A stretch of DNA of 64,000 nucleotides from Telmatactis stephensoni. Its lineage: Eukaryota > Cnidaria > Anthozoa > Actiniaria > Isophelliidae. Position numbers and translations under genes: made by a program. Positions 1 to 11,765 of the stretch are shown here, one piece after another. The notes beneath the pieces are model-generated. The model was not told where the DNA came from and made no database searches. It worked only from the letters and a program-made list of their open reading frames with translations. The DNA lies in contig JALIZF010001380.1 in NCBI GenBank assembly GCA_029948255.1, forward strand, positions 186,001 to 250,000. Reading direction: 5' to 3'. Each line of letters opens with the position of its first letter. Within the stretch, counting starts at the first letter, position 1.

Positions 1-263
1 AAACTGTCCTGATATTCTACGATATCAGGACAACGCCGTCCTAATATCTTGAAATATCATGGACCGTAGATTGAAACTGGCTTCTATTAAACGTTTTAAA
101 TTAAGTCATTCATCTGAAAGGTTAAAAGAAAATTGTCAAGAAAATCGTGAGAGATTTTAAATCTCCGCCATTTCTCAAAGACGGACGCGCGCCGCCAATA
201 TGCTAATTAGTTAGTGTTTTCAAATAATCATTCTCGTCCAAAAACTCTTCTTTAAACTCGACT

Positions 264-427
264 TACACAGTCTAAGACGCGAACCCTTTGTATAAACGGC
301 ACTTTTAGTCTTAGACGAGGCTTAAGTTTATTGAAGAACAGCGTTCTGAGCTGTTTCTATTTTGCTCGCGTCTAAAGTGTCGTTTATACGGAGAGTTCGC
401 GCGTTTTATTTAAGTCGCGTCTGTGAT
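264..427. mobile_element. Small inverted-repeat element
   Basis: GCGAACCCTTTGTATAAACG (280-299) is mirrored by CGTTTATACGGAGAGTTCGC (381-400), with further weaker pairing outward. MITE-like. The rest of 1-1020 shows nothing I can name. Confidence 0.5.
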
Positions 428-1021
428 AAGACTTGTCTTATATTTTCGCTCCTATAAACCGATTGCACTATAGTCTCTTAGAATAAAGCCACATTTCATG
501 CCGTGAAATTAAAGTAAGTAGCATATCGATGGCCGGCTTGCTTGTTTTTAATGAAAATCAGATTAAGTGAGTTTACTGTTTGCGATGGTCCAGACAATTT
601 CCTGATTACATGTTTTTAAACCCAAACTTGGCATCAAACGCGGCCCGTAAAATGAAAACAAACTTGTAGAACGCCGTGAAGATATCCTCTCATGCTGTTT
701 TTCTTGTGGTTTGATCTTTAGGCTACGGAAATGTATTTTTACAATCGAGTTACAAACGTGATAGCCCCTGGCAGAGGAGGCCTTAATGTTGTTTACCGAC
801 TGCGAAGGTAGAGACGTGATAGCACGTGCAACTGCCACGCCCATCAGTACAGAAACCTCAAACCTTGGAATCGGTAAGAATGTGTCCTGGCACTGTTCAC
901 TCGAAAGTAGAAACCTCACAGCACTCTTGACCTGCGTAACGTTTTAAGCATTCTTGTAAGATATATTGTGCCTATTTTACTGCTGGCGCTTAACGTATAG
1001 TATCTTGAATTAACTTGTTTC

Positions 1022-1295
1022 AAAAAACGTTGTCGCGGTTCAGAGCAACAAGCGTCAAGCCAAGACCGAAATGAATGCTGGTTTTTGTTTGTATTGTATT
1101 CAAATCAGACTCGTTTCTATTGAACTAATTACAAAATGTGAACATTTTCAAGTCCTTGTTAGTATACCGCACTCAATTCTTTTGATAACAAGTCTGATTA
1201 TTTTGAATACATTATCGATTATGAGCAGCACAAAACCAGCATTCATTTCGGGCTTGTCTTGACGCTTGTTGCTTTGAACCATGACAACGTTTTTT
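1022..1295. mobile_element. 274-bp MITE, family 1
   Basis: Arms of about 80 bp are inverted: AAAAAACGTTGTCGCGGTTC at the left and its near complement at the right; both contain GAAATGAATGCTGGTTTT. The ORF inside is a by-product of the arms. Related in sequence to the element at 11393. Confidence 0.5.
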
Positions 1296-1299
1296 ATAA

Positions 1300-3190
1300 T
1301 AAGTGTATATATATGTATATATTTTAAATAAGTGTATATATAATCTAAGAAAGTCTAATGAAAACGTAGAAATAAAATAAAAAGCATTATATGAAATAAA
1401 AAAAGAAATGAAAATGGGATGAAAATAAAGACATTTGGCTCCATTGTGTCTAACGGCAGGCTTACAAAGAATATTTCTTTTTTTCAGTAGCTACTTAGGG
1501 ATTAGAATAGAAATTAAAGGAGACTAAAAAAGGACTACTTGGAAGTGTTGTGTCTCTGAAAACTTCAAGGAAGATCAAGTGGGGTCTCACATGTGCTCAA
1601 ACGCTTCCGCTGTACTTGTTGTATAAGCATATTGTACAGCTCATCCCAGTTTAAAATTAATCTATTCTATGATCGAATATCATATGGTTGGTGGAAATGT
1701 ACCGCCCCTATTTCGCTCTAGGACAAGCGATGTTACCTCTAAGGCTAGTGTGGTCAAGTGTTCTATAACATATCAGTGAACGATGAAATACGCTCGACAA
1801 TGACTCATTTAGCTAGTTTAGTACGATATTTCGAAATTACGTTTTTGATTTTTAACGAAAATGTAGGAAATGATTAATAAATGAGGGCTTGAATTACAGA
1901 TTAAATAGAAACGGAAGTCGGAATACTTGAAAAATTCCAATCAATCAACAATTTTGCCGCGAATTATACACGCTATTTGCAATATGCATAATCTACATTT
2001 CTGAACCCGAAAACATTAACGCTCGTAAGGGTTATATGTCGGTCCTTTTCAGAGCTAGATAAAAACGTTTTTGAATCAAATTCAAGCAAAGCTTACTTCG
2101 GGCAAATCAATACTTATAAAAGAGAAGTTAAATATCACGTATAATCATAAATTGGAATAAATTGTCTCCTAGCGCGCAAGTCTGAAAAGTCTGGATCCAG
2201 CGAAGTGAAAACAGAAAAATGGCCAGTAGTATTCTTCAGCTCTTGTATTCTTTTTTCGTATTTAACAACAAAATATCTTCCGCTTTTGATTTACCCTATA
2301 ACTATACAATCTCCACCTCTAGCATGAAGGGGATTCATAGGATTATTGAGCGGCATATATATGAGTAACAACAGGAGGGCACCGACTGCTAAACTGGACT
2401 TAAAACTATTACATAACGACATTACATTTCGTAATTAGAAAATCAGAGAGCTCAGTTGTAGTTTCAAAACTCTTGGATTTTCTTTCTTTCATTCAATTTC
2501 TTTGCTCTTTTTTGAGAAAGAATTAAAACACGACGATAATAATAAACTTAGATTGAATAAAAGTGTAAAGTTTGAAGGGAAAAATGATTGAGTATGTACT
2601 TACATGAGAAATTCACCTTAGTAGGGCTTGAACCATAGCATGAGCAAACTACCACACTTAAAATTAATACCACCTTGAACGACATAGGAATTGAAGACCT
2701 AACTTGTATTCTTCCTTCCAAAAAGGGGTTGTGTTGGTTACAACAATCACTTGGGGTTCAGTGGTGGCTAGGCTATTTACTTTGAAACTAGGACAGTTTA
2801 TCCAGCCGTCTTGTGGCCACACGTACTTATGACAGACATATATACAACACCCGAAACCTGTTAGTAAAGTGAGAAGAGTTAGACGCACTAAGTTTAAGAG
2901 AAATTTGATATTTTCGGGAGGTCCTTGAACCTGTAATCTTTAATTTCGTCGAAGTAGGCTTCCCAAGCAGAAAGTATAACATTTCAATTCCTAAACGATA
3001 TTTCACATTTATTGAAAATTGTGGTGATTTCTTCATTGTAAAATATAATTGCCCGTCTTCAGGTGGTAAAACAAATGTACAGGCTGTGTTTGAGTTGTTT
3101 AAGTGGGATTAAATGATAAATATTCCGTTTATTATCGATCGTTTCTTTCTTTTTTAATGACGTGCTCGGACATATTTCGCTGCGTTTGAT
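1300..3190. other. Intergenic AT-rich stretch
   Basis: I see no gene, RNA or clear repeat here beyond AT-rich simple sequence; minus-strand ORFs of about 70 aa around 2664-3036 show no recognisable domain. Confidence 0.5.
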
Positions 3191-3483
3191 CGGCGGAAAA
3201 TGCCACCCGCGTGATGATGAACATGTTGAAAGCCTTTACGTCTCTTCTTTCCCCCTCTCCCTCCCCCCTGCGTAGAACGACAGGCACTGCTCATCTCATC
3301 TCACCACCCTCAATGGAAAATAACATGCGCACCCAAACCTTCTTAAGTCCCTCCTCCGGTCCGCAGAAAATACCATGTGCACACTTTCCCTCACAGGAAA
3401 TGTTTCCATTGCGCGCGCGGTATGAAAGTTCCCGTCACAAGAAAATGTGACCCACCAGCGCAAAGCAGGCCGTAATTAAGAAA

Positions 3484-3758
3484 ATGGAAAAGTTTTGTTT
3501 TCTTATGCTTATGCTTATGCTTATGACTATGCTTATGTCGTCATGTGAACTGGGCTTAAGATTAGCCTCCTCCGCAGGCAACCTTTTGGGCTTCCTGTGC
3601 GAAATTTTGAGAAGAAAAAAGACTGGGGACGAAAAGGGGGAGGGAAAAAAGAAGAAGGGGTTTTCTCACCTGGTGTCCAGGCCACTAAGTGTCTTTAACA
3701 CAGGAGGCCCAGCGAAAAAGCGAACAGTGAGTTGCCTGCGGAGGAGGCTACCCTAAGA
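3484..3758. mobile_element. MITE with CCTCCTCCGCAGGCAAC arms plus ATGCTT microsatellite
   Basis: TAGCCTCCTCCGCAGGCAAC (3564-3583) is mirrored by GTTGCCTGCGGAGGAGGCTA (3731-3750). Just left of it is an ATGCTT hexamer run (about 3504-3539). Open frames through this block are repeat translation. Confidence 0.5.
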
Positions 3759-3767
3759 TAACTATAT

Positions 3768-3990
3768 GAGTTTCAAGTAGCTCAGTGGTAGAGCATCCGT
3801 CTACTGAGATAAATCCGAAGGTCGTGATGTCGCGCGTGTTCCCACCTGGGGCTCAAATTTTCTGAGTGGTTTGTAGTATTTTTACGGGTATTAAAAGTTG
3901 TTTTAAGACTTTTAAGGTAAAGCCGGTAAAGCATCATATTTAGTGTCGGTAGTCATTCAGCTGAACGCTGGTCTTCCATGAAGGAAACGG
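3768..3990 (+). mobile_element. tRNA-derived SINE (GTAGCTCAGTGG head)
   Basis: Box A is clear (TAGCTCAGTGGTAGAGC at 3778-3794). Box B is degraded (GGTCGTGATGTC), then CACCTGGGGCTCAAATTTTC. The 3' part (3905-3990: GGTAAAGCCGGTAAAGC, TTTAGTGTCGGTAGTCATTC) matches a sequence at 53874-53963, so that tail belongs to a dispersed family. Confidence 0.5.
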
Positions 3991-4415
3991 TCGGTACACT
4001 ATTTTGATTCTTAATTTTGCTCTTTTTAGCAATTTCTTTATTCCAGTACATTTTATCATCTATTTTTTTCTTATTTTGTCGAGATTATTTGTGTAAAATT
4101 TTTGTTTAGTTTACGACAGGTAGTTTCTCCGTACGACTTTACGAGTCAATACTCGGTAAGTCAGTATGCGTGCGCATGCTTTGTGAGTACGTCAAACGGG
4201 GTCAGGAAAGAACGCGGGCGCGTATAGTTATATGCCAATAAAGAAAAAAATATTAAAAATGCAAATATATTCTTTAATTCCATTTCAATTAGTAATCTTC
4301 CATCAACCTCACGAATTATTAATGCAAACACTACAGGTAGCAGTTTTTGTGCATATAAAATTGTGTATCAGCTATTTCAATATTTTCAGTATTTTCTTTA
4401 GAACATAAAGCGAAA

Positions 4416-4778
4416 ATGATCGTACCATTGGTCAATCTAGATATAACTTGGTTGGTAGATATTCTGATCTATGCATCTTATTTTGGACTTGCTTATTTAC
4501 TGGGATTGGAGTTTCTATATGAAAATCCTTATGCTGCCGGTGAAAAAAGCAATACGACCGAAGAAGAGAAGCAAGATCCAGAACTCCAATTGCAAACAGA
4601 AATGACAGAAGGAAAGCAAATAGAAGAACAGGAAACTCAAGAAAAAGAGAAACAGAATATTCAAGAAAACGAAAAACAGGATGTAGAAAAGCTGTTTGAT
4701 GAAAAAGAAATTGAAGAAGACAAAAACGCTGAAGGAGAGAATGCTACGGAAGAGAAATCAATGGAAAGTGGATTGTGA
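4416..4778 (+). CDS. Unrecognised 120-aa ORF: hydrophobic N-terminus, acidic Glu/Lys tail
   Basis: ATG at 4416 is followed by 120 codons. Residues about 1-38 are hydrophobic (ITWLVDILIYASYFGLAYLL), like a signal anchor or a single membrane helix. From about residue 46 the chain is Glu/Gln/Lys-rich with repeated EEKQ, EKEKQN and NEKQD blocks, likely helical or disordered. TTTCTTTAG just upstream (ending 4401) could be a splice acceptor, making this a last exon. No family recognised. A lineage-specific gene is possible; chance ORF in low-complexity DNA is the alternative. Confidence 0.5.
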   Translation: MIVPLVNLDITWLVDILIYASYFGLAYLLGLEFLYENPYAAGEKSNTTEEEKQDPELQLQTEMTEGKQIEEQETQEKEKQNIQENEKQDVEKLFDEKEIEEDKNAEGENATEEKSMESGL

Positions 4779-5540
4779 AAACGTTACGGCCATGTTAATT
4801 GAACAAGGGATCACTTCTACTGTAGTATTTTTACTAAAGCTACAACTTTCAGTATTCATAATTATCAATTTAAAACTTGAAACACTTTCGAAAGCATTAT
4901 TTTACTAATCTCCCTTGTATTAGGAGGGGCTTCCATAAGACTTAATTATTTTGTATCGATCTTGTAATTTATTTACAATACGGGTATATATAGGTGTAAA
5001 AAAGAAAAAAAAAATGAACTATTCTTGTTGGCTTGTTGGCTAAATCCTTTTTGATATTTTACATGGTCTGGGTGAATTTTCAGTAGCTTTCGAAACATGG
5101 AGAGAAATTACCTTATTTTTGCGACAACATAATTTAGCGAATTTTAATATAGCGCTAGCGAGTTCGATTCATAAAAACTGCTAAATTTTGTACTCGTCGA
5201 AACTAGCATTCTTGGGCATTTCTTGGTCGTACAATCATGGCAAAAATCGTCTTGATCATTTCTCCCTGACTGAATATCGCTAAATTAAGCAGCCGGTAAA
5301 TCCTTCTTTTCCTGAAGAGATAATATAGTCGCTAAAAATATGAGTAACCTTAAGACGAAATACCGATGAAGTTTTTATGTTTTTAAAAGAAACCCGACAA
5401 ACTTGGAATGAAAAAGGAGAGTGAAAAATTCTTAGCAATGTAGTGTTAAGTCCAACAGGTATTGCATGTCCATTTTGACACTTGGCTTTAAGTCAGTTTG
5501 TCAAATAGAGCCCTTCCCTCCCTTCCCCCTTTGGTTATTT
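4779..5540. other. Intergenic, nothing recognised
   Basis: AT-rich sequence following the 4416 ORF; no repeat or coding signal that I can support. Confidence 0.5.
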
Positions 5541-5599
5541 TGACATGAGTTGCATTCTGTTCAAGTTTTGACGGATTCAAGTCTAAGCCAAGCAATGTA

Positions 5600-5800
5600 T
5601 AGTTATTTCCTTCCTTCTTTTCTTCATTTCTTCACAGTTACTTCTTTATTCTTCCTTCCTAGATTCTTTCTTTCTTTCATTCTTCTTTCCTACTCTCCTT
5701 CCTTCATTTCCTTCCTTCCTTCCTTCTTTCTTTCGTTCATTTGTTTGTTTGTTTGTTCATTCCTTCCTTCCTTTTTTCCTTCCAACCTTCCATTTCAACA
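5600..5800 (+). repeat. TTCC/TTTC/TTTG microsatellite
   Basis: Imperfect CTTCCTTCC, TTTCTTTC and GTTTGTTTG runs; the Phe/Leu/Ser-rich frames across it are translated repeat. Copies of CTTTCAAGAAGACTGG (5841) and CTTTCAAAAAGACTGG (6276) suggest the block was duplicated. Confidence 0.5.
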
Positions 5801-6111
5801 TTCTCTCTGATCTCTTATTAATTCCTTCTCACAAACCTTCCTTTCAAGAAGACTGGCATTTTGGGACTACTGATGACGTCGATCGTATCTTAGCAACCGA
5901 TAGAGCTACTACAATTAAAGAGAGCTCAGTACTATAATAAGAAGTCATTTTGGCATGACTTTCATTCTCTTCAAGTTGAGTTCATTAAATTTTAATTGTC
6001 AAATAAACTGCCCCAGAAAAGAAAGAAAAATTAAAAAGAAAAAGTCAAAACTAGTTAATGTAAGGCAAGAAATTATAAACTGAATTCAAGTCTCATCCAA
6101 GCAATGTATCA

Positions 6112-6230
6112 TTTATTCCTTCCTTTCTTCAATATATCCTTCCTTTCTTCCTTCCTTCCTTCTTTTAATCCATCCATCCATCCATCCATCCATCCATCCA
6201 TCCATCCATCCTTCCTTCCTTCCTACGACT
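6112..6230 (+). repeat. CATC/TTCC microsatellite
   Basis: About ten CATC units at 6170-6210 flanked by TTCC runs. Confidence 0.5.
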
Positions 6231-6639
6231 TCAGCATTTCTTCTCTCATTCATTCCTTCTCGATCTCCTATCTACCTTTCAAAAAGACTGGGACAGCTCA
6301 CACATGAAAAGACTGGGTCTACTGACGTCGCATCTTAGCAACCGATAAATCTAACATTAACAGTGCATTGCAAGGGGTACATATACGATATACGATACGA
6401 TTACACCAACGTATATACGTATGTACATATACGATAAAAGTACGGAAATCATGAGTATTGCTATCGACTCCGACCATTTGGTTTGCGCCGCCATCATCAT
6501 GATCTATTTCATACTAGCGTACCTGATTACCATGGATGTTTTTCGCCAACTTTTTTCAGCCAACAAAAAAGCGGATGATCGCTGGGTCTGCCCTCGCCAT
6601 GGAAATCAAAAACAACACCTGAAGACTGCTTGATAGATA

Positions 6640-7167
6640 GCAAGGCTTCAAAAATTGCAGCATCGTGCAGCGAGAGTGATTACCCAGTCCAGTTATGAAA
6701 TCAGATCCGCAGGGATTCTGAAGGAACTGGGCTGGGACATGCTTGATGTTCGCAGGAAAAAACAGAAGGCTAAGATCATGTTTAATACATTGCACAATAC
6801 CGTGACTGCACCATTATACTTGCAAGAATTATTTCGTGAATATACAACTAATTATAATTTAACGGGCGCTGCGATGGTAAGTTATTCTTGCCAAAGCCTA
6901 ACACAGAATACTTACTGAAAACGCAGCTTTAGCTACTGACAGTGGTGCCAAACTATGGAATAGTCTTCCAGGAAGCACGTAATGCAAAGAACATGGCGCA
7001 TTTTAAAAAAGAGCTTGATAGATTCTTTCATCAAGAATAGTCAGTTCCCCACGGCAATCATGTAAACCAGTATCATGCTTTTAAATATTGTAAATATAAT
7101 TATATAGTTTATAATTTTTAGCAATTGACTGTTGATTTTCCGTGGTTATAAATAAAGTTACCTTACC
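6640..7167 (+). mobile_element. 3' remnant of a non-LTR retrotransposon
   Basis: Translation of 6642-6850 reads RLQKLQHRAARVITQSSYE, then ILKELGWDML, RRKKQKAKIMF and PLYLQELF, the C-terminal region typical of CR1/jockey-like reverse transcriptases. After a frame break, GAKLWNSLPGS and FKKELDRFF follow (about 6945-7035). The element ends with AATAAAGTT and a short TTACC repeat near 7165. It is 5' truncated and broken. Confidence 0.5.
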
Positions 7168-8399
7168 TTACCTAAGGTATTTCTGAGAAGTTGTCCTGTT
7201 TGAGTTGCTGTTGATGCGGTCATTTGGAATTTTCTTCATTCACTGATGGCCAAATCATCATTTGTACGACCGGGTTTTTTTTGTTTCGATAGTCATTGCT
7301 TTTAAGGCGGAATTATATGCATACATTAACACACATTAGATACGATGAATTGGCTGGGTGAGCAGATGGACACAGGCTTGTAAGTGAAATGCATGAACTG
7401 TTCTGTGCTTTGCTTGCATGAAACGTAATTAAAGAGAGAAGAAAGGAACGAAGAAAAGAAGATTTTGGTAATGGCTTAAATTATGTCAAAATATGAATAC
7501 ACTAGATTCAAGAGTTTGGCAAGTAATGAAAAGGAACGTATAGAAACGAAGGGCGTTTCTTGTGATCCTGCGAAAACAAGACACAAGGAAATAAATTCAA
7601 ATGCACAGCAGTAGACGACCTTCAGAACTCAAACAAAGGCGATCGACGAAAACTTCCGAGTGGAAAGTGTACACCTCATACCCAATCTAAATGAGTTCAT
7701 AACTGAAAAAGCCATGCGATGTATGGAGAATAAGTCTTTGTTTGCTCTGCCAGCTATGCACAGCTTGTACTGCGTGTAACCTTTCACAGCTCTTGCAGGC
7801 CCGTCGATATTGATAGGGGAGGTTCGATTTCCACTATACTCGGCTGGGATTAGAGAATTGCTTCAGAATGACTTGAGCATCAGAGGTCCAGCAGCTGAGT
7901 TTTAGAAAGTGGAATGAATTATTTGTTTTACTAAATTACGTAAATTTTGAAATCATCAAGTCGATGTAAAGAGTTTATGTAGTTTTCTTCATTGAAGACC
8001 AGAATTTTAAGGCAAGAACTGAATTAGAGAAGAGAAATAGAATCCATTAAAAACAGAAAAAAGGAAAAGAAAAAAAAAAGTTGTTGAATCAGGCAGGACT
8101 CGAACCTGGTACCCAAAGTAAATTAGTATGCTAATTTTATGCAAAACCCCAAAAATCGGACCATGCATCCAGACAAACCGCTGAATCATCGCATGTTACG
8201 TATAGGATGGAGATTTCGGCCCCTTCCGCGCTATCCGGTAGAACACAGTGAGCTTCGCAGTCAAAGAGGGAGGAAACAGTCGGATCCTAGGCCATAGATG
8301 ACTGAACCTTACCACTAGGCTAACTGGTCTACTGAGGGATTTGGAGAACAAAATAACCTAGTGTATTCTGTGAATTGGTTATCTATTGTTGTGTAAATT
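7168..8399. other. Intergenic, mostly unassigned
   Basis: No convincing coding sequence. Around 8090-8330 are minus-strand tRNA-box-like fragments next to an A-run, probably SINE debris. Confidence 0.5.
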
Positions 8400-8490
8400 A
8401 CGCGATCCCGTGGCGCAGTTGGAAAACCCTTGAGCTGTGAAGCAAATGAGCAGATGTAAAAGCCGGGTTCGAAACCGATTTGGGCCTTTT
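8400..8490 (+). repeat. tRNA-like pseudogene or SINE head
   Basis: TGGCGCAGTTGG (box A) and GGGTTCGAAACC (box B) are present, but an insertion lengthens the anticodon region and the acceptor arms do not pair well. Minus-strand box-like fragments lie at 8098-8125 and 8290-8330. Relic, not a functional tRNA. Confidence 0.5.
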
Positions 8491-8734
8491 TTCTTTTCTT
8501 TTTTTTTCCCCTTTCTTTTTGTTTTCTTTTCTTTTTTCCCCTCCCATGTCTTAAATAGAAAAATATATAGATTATGAAAGAATAAATAGAAATGGTGGAA
8601 AACACTTCAGTTGACAAAACTAAGAAATCGTTAAAATAAATAGCTGAAGGTCGGGGTTTTGATATAAAGCATTCACCAAAGGTCAGTCATCTAGAGAGAA
8701 ATGCACATGACTGTAGTGTTTTAAGGGAATGTAC

Positions 8735-9237
8735 TAGAGCAGATTTCGCATGAGTGTGAAACGGACCGCGCCGTGCCGTGACTGTGTCTTTGCCGTGTTG
8801 TCTATCAAAACATTCGGTATGAGCTTTTATCTGGTATTTTTAAATTCGTAAAACAGAAAAAGAATTACCATAGCTGGAAAGAGCATGTTAAAATTAGCAA
8901 GACAGTGAAGTTTGAAGGAGTTAAATCCAAAACTCGCGAGAATATGAATTTTTGAAAAGTGTGAATTTGTAAGAAAACCTTCGCTGGTAGGCATCTCTTG
9001 CCTACCAGCGAATGTTTTCATACAAAATTTCGATTTCGGAAAATTCATATCTTCGTGAGTTTGAAAGTTAATTCATTCAAACTTCACAGTTTTACTAATT
9101 TTGACGTGCTCTTTCCAGCTATGGTAATTATATTTCTGTACTGTGACTTTTGGAATTACATGATAAAAGCTCATTCCAGCCGTAACCGTGCCGTGATCGT
9201 GCGGTGCCGTTTTCACAGTCATACGAAATCTGCTCTA
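8735..9237. mobile_element. 503-bp palindromic TIR element, family 2 copy 1
   Basis: Nearly the whole element is one inverted repeat of about 250-bp arms meeting at GGTAGGCATCTCTTGCCTACC (8988-9008). Ends read TAGAGCAGATTTCG and CGAAATCTGCTCTA, so a TA duplication is possible. Both arms carry GTGCCGTG and CAGCTATGG/CCATAGCTG blocks. Confidence 0.5.
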
Positions 9238-9409
9238 TCGGCAAGTTTACGGGCTCTCGCGGACTTCCGTGTTCAACGCCCGCGCGAGATTAACGGTTCT
9301 TCGAGAAACGGGCCTCAGGGCCCTAAAACGTAGGCCGGCGGTACGGTACTAAATTTAATGATGTTTAGGACTTTTATTGCGCAAATATCTAGTATATGAA
9401 ACATGGTAA

Positions 9410-9478
9410 GTGTAGCTTAGTTGGTTAGTGCGTGGCGTCCTGAAGCGAGAGGCTCGATTCCCACTCACCGTCACACTT
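9410..9478 (+). repeat. tRNA-like sequence
   Basis: GTAAGTGTAGCTTAGTTGG carries an acceptor half and box A; GGCTCGATTCCCACTCAC carries box B and the opposite acceptor half (6 of 7 pairs). The anticodon stem is poor. A tRNA pseudogene or SINE head is more likely than a functional tRNA. Confidence 0.5.
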
Positions 9479-9527
9479 GTTTCGACTTCTTTTCATTCTG
9501 TGTAGCTTTAAAGTAGCTTTAAACACT

Positions 9528-9737
9528 GAAATTTTTGTCCATTTCCTATGATAGGAAATACGTAGGAAATTGCATTTTCCTACATATTTCCTATCATAAC
9601 AAATTTCAATTTCCTAAATATTTCCTACATATTTCCTAGATAATAAATTGCATTTTCCTATGATTGGAATTGGACAGAATGTGGGAAATTGCAATTTCCT
9701 ACGTCATTTCCTACATAAGAAATGGACAAAAATTTCC
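9528..9737. mobile_element. MITE filled with TTTCCTA repeats
   Basis: The left end GAAATTTTTGTCCATTTCC is mirrored at the right by GGACAAAAATTTCC. The interior is an irregular array of TTTCCTA and GGAAATTG motifs on both strands. Confidence 0.5.
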
Positions 9738-10017
9738 GGTGAAATACCCTTAGAACGAAGCACTTATGTAGAGAGGGGGTACGCGTAAAGAGCGCACCGT
9801 CTGCTTCCTGGGAGACCAGAAGGAACTACCGACGCTAAATACAGTGCTTTTCCTTTTGAAATCCTAATATACACTCACAAACTCCTTAGGATTTCCGGTC
9901 CCCCCCTTTCGCTACAGGTTCGGGTGCACGACTTTTCTTGCAGAATCTTTACACATTTTTTTCTTGCATTTTCTTGGAGATGAGCTGTCGTGCGCGTTCC
10001 GTTCAACATCAAGTAGT

Positions 10018-10079
10018 AGCCTGTGAACAGGCTCCCCTTCTCCTTTCCCTTCCCCACCCCCAGAGCCTGTTCACAGGCT
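10018..10079. mobile_element. 62-bp hairpin element with 10-bp target duplication
   Basis: AGCCTGTGAACAGGCTC and GAGCCTGTTCACAGGCT form the ends. ATCAAGTAGT is repeated exactly at 10008-10017 and 10080-10089. Too small to encode anything. Confidence 0.5.
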
Positions 10080-10639
10080 ATCAAGTAGTGCTTACATTAC
10101 ACGTGTTATTACTCATTTCAGAACCAAGATTTCAATCAGCCATCCACACATCATAGAAAGTGTATCTAAACTCTATTTATTACTGTAATTTAAAACATTG
10201 AAACTACATTATTAACTGATTAACGAGATATACAATTTCTCTTTATTTATTCGTTAAAATAATTTTGTAGGGGATGGTGGGACAAATGACTGACCCATCC
10301 CTCCCTACTAACTTACAAAATAGTTCATCAACGTATAACGTCATTCTTTTGGCGCCAAATTTCTACTACAGATGACGTCATCATAGGAATTTAAAAACGT
10401 TTTAAAACATAGCATACTTCAGCGAGTTATTTTCATTTATATTCATTATTTAAGTAAAATATTAAACTAGCATTATATTGTAGTTCTGCCTTTACAATAA
10501 AACTGATGTTATATTAAGGCTGAAACAGTGGCATGAGCGGGAGTGATAACACATTATCAGAATTTGTAAAGAAAAACTATTTATAGGGACTCAGAAATAT
10601 CATTCAACTGAACCCGATCGTAACAAGCGACTTCATCGT

Positions 10640-10761
10640 CCAGTTGCGTAAAACCCAACGATGGACGTAACTGTTAACGTGGGACGTTCAGCCCAGTTAA
10701 ACCACTGTTAGTAACGTTTTACGTTAGCAGTTACCTCCGACGTTACGTTTTATGCAACTGG
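10640..10761. mobile_element. 122-bp MITE
   Basis: CCAGTTGCGTAAAAC at the left and GTTTTATGCAACTGG at the right, with the arms continuing as an imperfect inverted repeat (GTAACTGTTAACGT versus ACGTTAGCAGTTAC). Confidence 0.5.
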
Positions 10762-11139
10762 AACCAGGCGTTTTTTGACTCTTCGCGCAGCTTGGCCATC
10801 TGCGTGGAGTCTTTGCTCTTATTTATGTTTTCTCTTAGGCTCATTACAAGTTCCAGTGGTTGTCACGTGAACTGTCAAAATGCCGCTCCTCCTTATTACA
10901 ATGGACAGTTATGCAATATGCAAATTAGTTTCATAGACAGGAAACCCAACATAAGTGCCCAGAGAAAACATAAACCTCCTATTCGCCAGCAAATATTTCC
11001 TTGTTTAAGTCGCTAGTGAGACGCAGGCCTCAATAGATTGATTGTATTTTACCTGTGAAATAAACATTAATAGCTAACGCGTAATAGTCAAATACACGGA
11101 CACACACACGCACAAAAACAATAGAATTAAAACGTACTT

Positions 11140-11378
11140 ATAGGTATATGTTACACGGGTCGATTCGCAACAACGATTTTCCGCGCAACAAATGTTTACT
11201 CGTAAAGTTTATGGCGTGGAAAATACAAAACGCAACTATTTTAACGATATTTTGCTTAGTGAACAATTTGCGAATGTTTGATATGAATTTTAAAAACTTT
11301 TAACGCAAAATTATCAGTTTGACCAAGTGTTGCGCGGAAAATCGTTGTTGCGAATCGACCCGTGTAACATCACCCTAA
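11140..11378. mobile_element. MITE with ATGTTACACGGGTCG ends
   Basis: More than 40 bp of nearly perfect TIR: ATGTTACACGGGTCGATTCG and CGATTTTCCGCGCAACA at both ends. Core is AT-rich. Confidence 0.5.
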
Positions 11379-11392
11379 GGGGATGTTTATAG

Positions 11393-11670
11393 TCAATTGC
11401 AAAAACGTTGTCGGGTCTAAAAACATAGAACGTAGAAGCTGAGACCGAAATGGTGCTTGGGATGTCAATAATTTTTCTGATTTATTCATTTACGCTTTGC
11501 TTTGATGCAAAATGCGAAAAGCGTGTTCAGGACCTGGGTTGGCTGGCCGTTTGGCTTAATTTTTTATCGGTTGCAGCTTAAGTGAATAAATCAGAATATA
11601 ATTATTGGCATCCCATGCACCATTTCGGTCTCGGCTTCTATGTTTTTAGACCCGACATTTTTTTCAATTG
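11393..11670. mobile_element. 278-bp MITE, family 1
   Basis: Arms of about 90 bp share GTCGGGTCTAAAAACATAGA, GAGACCGAAATGGTGC and TCTGATTTATTCA in inverted order. TCAATTG occurs at both ends, a possible 7-bp target duplication. The arm motif AACGTTGTCG...GACCGAAATG links it to the element at 1022. Confidence 0.5.
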
Positions 11671-11765
11671 AGTGAGTTGTTCCTCGTAGTCGGGATAGCC
11701 CTTTTGATTTGTGATCCAAAGGGTAAAGAAACAAGAGCCAGTTTAGTAGGGACAACTCGCCTTCA

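Noticed and set aside
6421..6633. 70-aa ORF with a hydrophobic stretch upstream of the LINE remnant
   Set aside because: No homology, upstream and downstream signals are absent, and it runs into LINE sequence; probably chance.
9410..9478. Functional tRNA
   Set aside because: Acceptor halves pair, but the anticodon stem does not and no clear anticodon loop can be placed.
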